In this document: one piece after another, positions 57,494 through 64,000 of the stretch
Layout: each line of letters starts with the position of its first letter
Position numbering within the stretch: position 1 is the stretch's first letter
Position numbers and translations under genes: made by a program
Notes under the pieces: model-generated
Databases searched by the model: none
Told to the model about the DNA's origin: nothing
The model's input: only the letters and a program-made list of their open reading frames with translations
Assembly (NCBI GenBank): GCA_000697055.1
Contig: JNDT01002264.1
Location: 124,001 to 188,000 of the forward strand
Direction: 5' to 3'
Length of the DNA stretch: 64,000 nucleotides
Source of the DNA: Saksenaea vasiformis B4078
Lineage: Eukaryota > Mucoromycota > Mucoromycetes > Mucorales > Saksenaeaceae

Positions 57494-57695
57494 AACGGTG
57501 TTGAGCGAGTTGCATGAGCTGCGTGAACCGCTTTGACATTATATTTCCTTTCTCATGACGTCATATGAACTCGTGTTCGCTTGCTTGTCACAAGTTAGGA
57601 TCGACTCTCCCTATCTACTGTAGGTTCTAGAGTATTTGAGCGGCTACATTTTGCTCATGTCTTGGCGGCGCAAAAAGCAACATGTCTCTAATAGA

Positions 57696-58132
57696 AAAGG
57701 TAACTGCACCAGGAAGACTGATGCTCATCCGATTCCGTCAATACAATTTCTCGCGTACTGTACTCTGCGTGTGCCACTGTTTGCGATCAAGTTGACTTAT
57801 CTGTGCCGAATAACGCAGTCTGTGGAGGGTGTGAGGTTTCTGAAAGTGACCTCAGTCTGTCAATTAGTCAGCTTCCTTGGTTGCTGGAAGGCAACTGGAC
57901 ATTCAGGCTGGTCTGCAGTCGGCACAGTAGATAAGCAACCAATGCTCTCGCTTAGCAGATTCGGAAAGGTGCTTCCTGTCTGAAAGTCAGGTAGATCTGC
58001 CAATTTGACAGCTTTCCTGGTTACAGAGTTGGTCGTCTGACCATGTAATGATTTGATCGCAAGCATCAGTTACTCCTTGATATTTGATACTTTCTATATG
58101 GCTGAAATTTGTTATTTCCATTCAGGGCTGGG
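57696..58132 (+). repeat. 437-bp direct repeat, copy 1
   Basis: From AAAGGTAACTGC to CAGGGCTGGG. Matches copy 2 at a constant offset of 580 with about six differences and no gap. Contains TTGCGATCAA near 57781 and its inverse TTGATCGCAA near 58047, so parts can form hairpins. Confidence 0.95.
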
Positions 58133-58275
58133 ACTCATCAAAACGAAACGTCAGGTATATATGCTGCGGTCCGGCGAAATTCACACTTTTGGACCGATTG
58201 ATTCAAAGAGCACAGTCCCATGCTGACCATGTATCTCATGGTCGCAATTCTGTCGGGTCTTCGCACTATGTCCTG

Positions 58276-58712
58276 AAAGGTAACTGCGCCAGGAGGACTG
58301 ATGCTCATCCGATTCCGTCAATACAATTTCTCGCGTGCTATACTCTGCGTGTGCCACTGTTTGCGATCAAGTTGACTTATCTGTGCCGAATAACGCAGTC
58401 TGTGGAGGGTGTGAGGTTTCTGAAAGTGACCTCAGTCTGTCAATTAGTCAGCTTCCTTGGTTGCTGGAAGGCAACTGGACATTCAGGCTGGTCTGCAGTC
58501 GGCACAGTAGATAAGCAACCAATGCTCTCGCTTAGCAGATTCGGAAAGGTGCTTCCTGTCTGAAAGTCAGGTAGATCTGCCAATTTGACAGCTTTCCTGG
58601 TTACAGAGTTGGTCGTCTGACCATGTAATGATTTGATCGCAAGCATCAGTTACTCCTTGATATTTGATACTTTCTATATGTCTGAAATTTGTTATTTCCA
58701 TTCAGGGCTGGG
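58276..58712 (+). repeat. 437-bp direct repeat, copy 2
   Basis: Nearly identical to 57696-58132. Most differences are A/G transitions. The 143 bp between the copies is unrelated. Open frames inside both copies are identical and unconvincing as genes. Confidence 0.95.
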
Positions 58713-59541
58713 CTTCACAGGTGACAACCCTATCTTCAAATCCGATCATCAGACTACGCCGTCCAATCTAGAGGGACTCACGCCTTCTTACAGTTGACTT
58801 GAATGGCGATGATGTTGTGCCGATTATATATTCTATAACTCAATTTTTTTTTCTACTCTGTACTGTACACCTGAGCCATCCCAATACACAAGTCCTATGT
58901 CACATTGCGCCTATGTCACATTGCGCGTTGCAGTTGTTTTAATCAGAAGTTACTCTAAATCATACAAAGACTTATAATCCTTACTCGTGCCACAGTCGCC
59001 TCTGAATGCCAAGTCGAGCACTTATTGCTTCTCCATATGGTTAATATTGGCTGGTCTCTCAAACCATTCAGACGCGTTCTCATAACCCTGTTTTACCGTT
59101 CCTCCGTCTTTATACATCGTACCAAGCTTTGTACTAGCCGTCCGTAGCCCCATTGCTGGCAGCCTTGTTCAACGCATCAAGACGAATATCTGTGCATAAG
59201 CCTTAAAGAGATGATGTTGAATAGCTATGGGGAAGCGGCGTTTGCTGCTACCTCCAAACGGCATTTCCTGCTTTTCAAAATCACTAGCTAAGATGAAAGA
59301 TAATTTGCCCTATTAAATGGAGGCGGTTTAGATATAGCGCCGTGAATCAAACCTCAGCTTGAGGTCCTGGGGTTAATGTAAAGCAACTATCGTACTTTGA
59401 AGGAATATTTACATCAACCTGATATTGTTTTACGGTTTTAAGTTGAGTAAATCTTTGCACTGAGGAGTAGTTGTGTCTTTGGTTATGTGTATTTCGTTTA
59501 TGTTCCAAATTATCACTGGATCCCTTTTTTTTTTCTTTTTT
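58713..59541. other. Intergenic
   Basis: No recognised gene; contains the doubled CCTATGTCACATTGCGC at 58894-58926. Confidence 0.45.
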
Positions 59542-61020
59542 TTACAATAACCTGCTGGTAGCTGCCTTCACGCTTTCAATCACCTTTTCTAATGCTAAAT
59601 CTGTCTCTTCTTTTGTAATGGTAAGAGGTGGTATGAGACGTAATGTCTCATAAATAGATGTTGTCAGGACGATAGTATCACGATGTAACGCTTCAGCAGC
59701 AACGGTGCTTGCAAACTTGGGTGGCGCTCCCAGAAATTCAATACCAATCATCAGACCCAGTCCACGGACGTCGACTTGCACCCCGTTGGGTACGCATTGG
59801 GGCAATTCGGATCGTAGGGCCGAGAAAAACTGCTCCGATCTAAACAGAAAAAAAGGTGGGGACATTACGGAAAGGAGAACGGTAACCGTTGGTTTACCTT
59901 TTGTTACAATTCTCCAGCAACTTTTCATCATCAAATACTTGCAAAGTTGCTTTGGCAGCTGCACACGCCACGGCATTGCCGGCATAGGTACCTCCCATTG
60001 AACCTGGTGGTTGTTGATCCATGATTGCTTTGCGTGACACGATCCCTGATAAAGGATAACCTGACGCGATCCCCTTCGCCATCACCAAGATATCGGGTAT
60101 AACACCAAAATGTTCAACAGCAAACATTTTGCCTGTTCGACCAAACCCGGTTTGAACTTCATCACAAATCAAAAGAATATTGTGCTTATCACATATGTCA
60201 CGCAAGCCCCTTAAAAAGTCTGTCAAAAGACGCGTCAGACACGGATTAACGAAACTCTGACCAGTAGCTTACGGGTAGGTGGGACAACGTAGCCGCCTTC
60301 GCCTTGCACGGGTTCAACCAGCATGGCTGCCGTGTCCTGTGGAGCGGTTTGCTGTTTTAGGAGCAATTCAACTTGGTGCAATGCTTCATCAGCACATGTT
60401 TCGGGCGTGAACCGTGAAGGATCAACGCGATGCGGCATCCACTGCTGATAATAGGGAAATGGTGCCACGTGAACACCAGGCATCAGCGGGGCATAGCCGG
60501 CACTGTACACCGTTTTGGATGTTGTCATGGCCATGGTACCGAATGTACGACCGTGGTAGGATCCCTGGAATACGATAATGTTTTGCTTTTTGGTTGCATG
60601 ACGCGCTAGTTTCACCGCTGCCTCAGCCGCTTCTGATCCAGAATTCCAAAAGAAAAAGGTATCCAGATCCTTTGAAGGCATCTTTGGTTTTAAACGTTCG
60701 ATCAAATCCAACATAGGCTTTTGATAAAAGATATTCACTTGTCCATGAGACAGCCTAGCTGCTTGTTCTTGGACTGCCTTTACCACGGTAGGATGGCAGT
60801 GACCTACCAAGAAAAAACAACATGATTGGTTCTTCCCTTTTCCAGTTCATCTTCTTTCTTTACCAGTGCTGGTCACGCCGATGCCTGTCGAAAGGTCAAG
60901 GTACTTTTTTCCCTCCGCTGTCCAAACGAATGTCCCCTGGCCCCTTTCTATCACCAACTCCGAACTACGACCGATACCACGAGCGATATGCCGCGCGCCA
61001 AATTGAGCAAGCTTGGACAT
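59542..61020 (-). CDS. Class III (PLP) aminotransferase, GABA/acetylornithine/AGXT2-like
   Basis: Minus strand, ATG 61020 (MSKLAQFGARHIARGIGRSS), stop 59542, four exons with GT-AG introns. Blocks: GTFVWTAEGKKYLDLSTGIG, then GHCHPTVVKAVQEQA, FFFWNSGSEAAEAAVKLARH (PLP phosphate site), GSYHGRTFGTMAMTTSKTVY, VEPVQGEGGYVVPPT, ICDEVQTGFGRTGKMFAVEH (Asp for the pyridine N), then ILVMAKGIASGYPLSG with the Schiff-base Lys, MGGTYAGNAVACAAAKATL, and VDVRGLGLMIGIEFLG. All catalytic residues are present. The family includes 4-aminobutyrate, acetylornithine and alanine-glyoxylate aminotransferases; I cannot fix the amino donor. A pseudogene copy lies at 53408-54752. Confidence 0.93.
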
Positions 61021-61512
61021 GCTTTGAAAAAAAAAAAAAAAAAAGAGAGGAGAAGGAAAGCTACCCGTGGGTAAATGAGGAAAAAGCCTTCATTTGGATC
61101 ATACCACCTAAAACCTTGAAAGCGACAGCCAATGATATCAAAGATTTTTGCTGACAACCCCATAAAGTAAAATGGAAAATTTTGTTACATGCATCATGAC
61201 GCATAGATACGGTGTTTCCAGAAATTCGCGTCTGGCGCAAATCGATGTCGTATTCCTCCAAGAGTGAATCTCGGAAGTAAATGTTGCCACGCTGCTATTT
61301 GGATGTCGCGTTTCGAGCGAATTTTGTTGCACGAATTTAGTTTGTATGTACTTCGTCCTCCTTGTCACAAATACACTAAAACTTCATCCAAACTTTTTAT
61401 GGAGATAAAAAAGGTGCTGTTGTCGATGGGTATATCAGTGTAAAGCCTATGGATAATACCGTCAATGACAAAGCACTATCGCCTCGAAACGTCGAATTTC
61501 TATGCACCGCGT
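61021..61512. other. Upstream region of the aminotransferase, duplicated in part
   Basis: A 18-bp A run at 61028-61045. The first 200 bp match the flank of the pseudogene. No gene recognised. Confidence 0.5.
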
Positions 61513-61915
61513 TTATATAAATTGACCGTGAAGAAGAGTGCTGCGCGCGACTTGCACTAAGCTCGAAAGAAACGTCAGAATAAGACAGAGAATCATCTGC
61601 CTTCCGTTCAAAGCTCTGCGGTATAGTGACACTGTTTTACTTGTACAGCAAATGGATGCCTGCCCTGAAAATGATAGATAGATACCAGTGACGGGTGGGA
61701 AGAGCGTTTGCAGGCCATTAAGCTCATAACCTGTAGCATGCACTTTTACCATATGCATGCAAGAAGAGGAATCGCAGTTCCCTCAATTTCAAAAGCTTCT
61801 CAGCACAGATGGCGCATCTATTTTGAGAATAAATGGAATAGAATGCTGTCGACGTTAGTGGCGTGTTGCAAACAGTGAAGACCGAAAGTTGAGCCTTAAG
61901 AGATAGACTTTCCAA
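61513..61915 (-). pseudogene. Second, shorter family A relic
   Basis: Two minus-strand pieces: MESLSLKAQLSVFTVCNTPL with LKLRELRFLFLHAYGK (compare KIHFLHAHGK at 55.7 kb), and YELNGLQTLFPPVTGIYLSF with LNGRQMILCLILTFLSSLV (compare the FLSFFLNFSV end at 55.4 kb). Same strand and same position relative to its aminotransferase as family A copy 1, so both belonged to one duplicated block. No intact frame. Confidence 0.6.
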
Positions 61916-62361
61916 AAAGGCGAGAGGTCTTCCGAGTATAGCTTTACAAATAGCGAACTATTCTGGAAAAGTAACAGTCGATGTCAATTTCGGTTTCTTT
62001 TTCTTTTTCTTTTTTTTTTTTAGCACTGAAGACATCACGAGATACTGAGTGGTTCGCATATAATCCGTGTGACAAGGCGTCCTGTGGGAGAGCCATCTTA
62101 AGGACCGAAAATACTTTTCAGTGGATAAAAACTCAATATAATGCGAGTAACTTTTTCAAGACTGTCATTCATCAACTTGTTTCTTCCTGAAGCAGCTTAT
62201 AACAAAATTGAGACGGAAGTGTGTACACGTTCTTCCTCTAACTTTCCTCTAACTTTTTTGCGATGTATAAGTAAATATCCAGTCTTAGTTGATATAATGC
62301 CCTTATTTCATTTTAGTTATATATCCAACGCTACTTATCTTTTTTTCCTTTTCTTTTGAAA
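61916..62361. other. Promoter region of the right-edge transporter
   Basis: Pyrimidine-rich on + near 61990-62020 and 62340-62360. No gene recognised. Confidence 0.4.
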
Positions 62362-64000
62362 ATGTCGAGATGGGGACAGAACAGCTTCGACCATGAGGTG
62401 CAGGACGCCCTCTCCTCAACTACTGATCAGCTTGACGAGCTTGGGAATAAAGCATATGTTGTCATTGCTGCTGAACGATCATTAATCCGAAAACTGGATT
62501 TTGTTTATGTAATGCCTTTCGTTGCAGTCGTCAGCTTCTTGCAAGTAAGCTAAAAGTCCCATGGAGAAAAAGTAGTAAATTCCCTTTATATTCCAGTTTT
62601 CTGACAAGTCCGCACTTAATTACTCTTCCGTATTGAGCATTAAAGAAGACACGGGGATTGACGATCGACAATATAGTTGGCTCAGTTCAATTTTTTACCT
62701 TGGATACCTGTTGTTTCAAGTAAGCGTGGTCTGTAGCGCTTGGTACTATTGTTTGCTTAATAACGCCTTGTAAATTCCTAATGCTATTTTGATCCAACGC
62801 TGGCCAGTTGGAAAATACCTGGGGGCTATGGTTGTACTTGCGGGTATCATGCTTCTATGCACTGCAGAAGGTAATAATTTCCAACATCTAGCCGCTCTTC
62901 GTTTCCTGCTGGGACTTTTTCTAGCTGGAACCTATCCGTGTAGCATTATACTTATCAGCACCCTGTATCGTCGTTCTGAGCAAGCTGGGCGCATTGGTAT
63001 GATTTCAATCTGTAATGGTATTGCAATCTCTGTCGGTGGCCTTGTTAGTTATGGAATTGGTCATATGCAAGGTATAGCTGGTAAAAGTGCCTGGCAATGG
63101 TAAAATCTGCGACCTACAAAACAATACTTTACGAAACGACTACTCTATCTGTTTCTTCAGGGTTATGATCATCTTCGGTGCCGTTACCGTATTCTTCGGC
63201 ATTCTATGTTTCACTTTTATTGTCGACCAGCCTAGATCTCGTCTCCTGCGTCTTACACCTGAACAAGAGGAAATCATAGAGGCTCGACTACAAGATAACA
63301 ATGTTGTGCGCACCAGGGAGATCAAAATCAAGCATATAGTTGAAGCTTTAACAGAGCCTCGGTTTTACTACTTCATTTTGATATCGTTTTAACCAACGTT
63401 CAAAATGGTGCTATGGTTGAATTTGGTGCTATTGTTACTGCTGGGTTCGGCTTTTCGGTACATTTGATCTCTGGCATTAGTTATCGCCTTACCAGCATTT
63501 TTCCAGGAATTAGATGCTATTCTTCTTGGAGCGCCTTCTGGAGTCGTCGATTGCTTTGTCATCATCCTTGCTGTATGGTACAATCGACATTATGGCCACA
63601 CACTCTACGCTGCAGCATTTTTATCCTGTGTATCCAGCCTGGGTCTGCTTTTAATAGTAGTTATTCCTAAAACCCAAGTGAAGTTGCTGGGGCTTTACCT
63701 TGCCTATGTCAATCCAGCATTTATTCTCTTTTCCTTACTTCTCTATCCAATAACGTGTCTGGATATACCAAAAAGATCTTTTACAGCAGCGCTATCATGG
63801 TTACCTTTACGATTGGCAACTTTGCTGGACCTTTGACAATGGTAGGCTGGCAGAAGCCGCTGTACCTGGGAGGTATGATCGGTGCTATGGGCTCCAGTGC
63901 CGCTGCAGCTGTCCTTATGCTCCTTGCGCATAATGGAATGGCGAAATCCAACCGCGAGCGTCTTGCCAACCCGAAACTGGCAGTTAACACAGACGAAGAT
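62362..64000 (+). pseudogene. DAL5/allantoate-permease-type MFS transporter with a lost splice acceptor and two frameshifts, continuing past the right edge
   Basis: ATG 62362 (MSRWGQNSFDHEVQDALSST). Family blocks: FVYVMPFVAVVSFLQFSDKS, ALNYSSVLSIKEDTGI, YSWLSSIFYLGYLLFQ, LIQRWPVGKYLGAMVVLAG, ALRFLLGLFLAGTYPCSI, YRRSEQAGRIGMISICNG, then RLTPEQEEIIEARLQ and FGAIVTAGFGFS, SGYTKKIFYSSAIMVTFTIG and MVGWQKPLYLGG. This is the anion:cation symporter group (allantoate, nicotinate and related acids). Lesions: the acceptor before IPNAILIQRW is TGTAA instead of an AG end (about 62770-62773), and T runs at about 63389-63392 and 63733-63736 are each one T short, shifting the frame. The frame is open at the window end. 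Confidence 0.8.

Noticed and set aside
57636..58563. Matching 115-159 codon + frames in the 437-bp repeats
   Set aside because: The frames are identical only because the DNA is duplicated; no conserved motif, and one copy begins in unrelated DNA.
1..64000. Search for CRISPR arrays, bacterial operons, secondary-metabolite clusters or viral genes
   Set aside because: None seen. Gene structure is eukaryotic, and neighbouring genes do not share a pathway.

Overview
This is a eukaryotic, almost certainly fungal, window. Genes are close together and split by many short GT-AG introns (about 45-65 nt). Intergenic DNA is T/A-rich, and the coding genes are typical fungal orthologs: ERG6 C-24 sterol methyltransferase, KIN1/MARK-type kinase, a GCN4-like bZIP and a Gyp8/TBC1D20 Rab GAP. 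A threonine aspartase, an ABHD12-type hydrolase, a SMYD protein and broken copies of dispersed proteins that I associate with mucoromycete genomes point to the Mucoromycota, probably Mucorales. That assignment is inference from gene content; no rRNA, tRNA or mitochondrial sequence was found.

Layout. 0-13 kb: a GOST/PTM1-type membrane protein cut by the left edge, a nucleolin-like NSR1/gar2 protein, a decayed zone (broken unknown ORFs plus a Tc1/mariner remnant), a divergent sugar-porter-like MFS gene, ERG6, and a small three-exon KGD4/MRPS36 gene. 13-21 kb: two decayed copies of one unknown protein, a 38-39 bp minisatellite, a coiled-coil gene, and a Sey1/RHD3-type dynamin-like GTPase with a nonsense codon and a frameshift. 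21.9-34.8 kb: TASP1-like gene, KIN1-like kinase, SMYD-like gene and a type I membrane protein in divergent arrangement, then a four-TM protein. 34.8-37.7 kb is gene-poor. 37.7-53 kb is a dense normal block: GCN4-like bZIP with two uORFs, a SAM methyltransferase with an N-myristoylation signal, ABHD12-like hydrolase, p47/Shp1 UBX protein, three-finger C2H2 factor, and a TBC1D20/Gyp8-like GAP. 53-64 kb is a duplicated, decaying block: a class III aminotransferase pseudogene and its intact paralog 6 kb away, each followed on the same side by a decayed copy of the same unknown protein family, with a very recent 437 bp direct repeat between them. It ends with a DAL5-type MFS transporter that carries three lesions and runs off the right edge.

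The genes do not form a single pathway or cluster. The notable points are the uORF-controlled bZIP gene, the paired gene/pseudogene duplication with lineage-specific repeated proteins, the decayed extra Sey1-like GTPase, and several small or spliced genes that single-frame ORF calling would miss. I did not find a convincing new multi-gene system.
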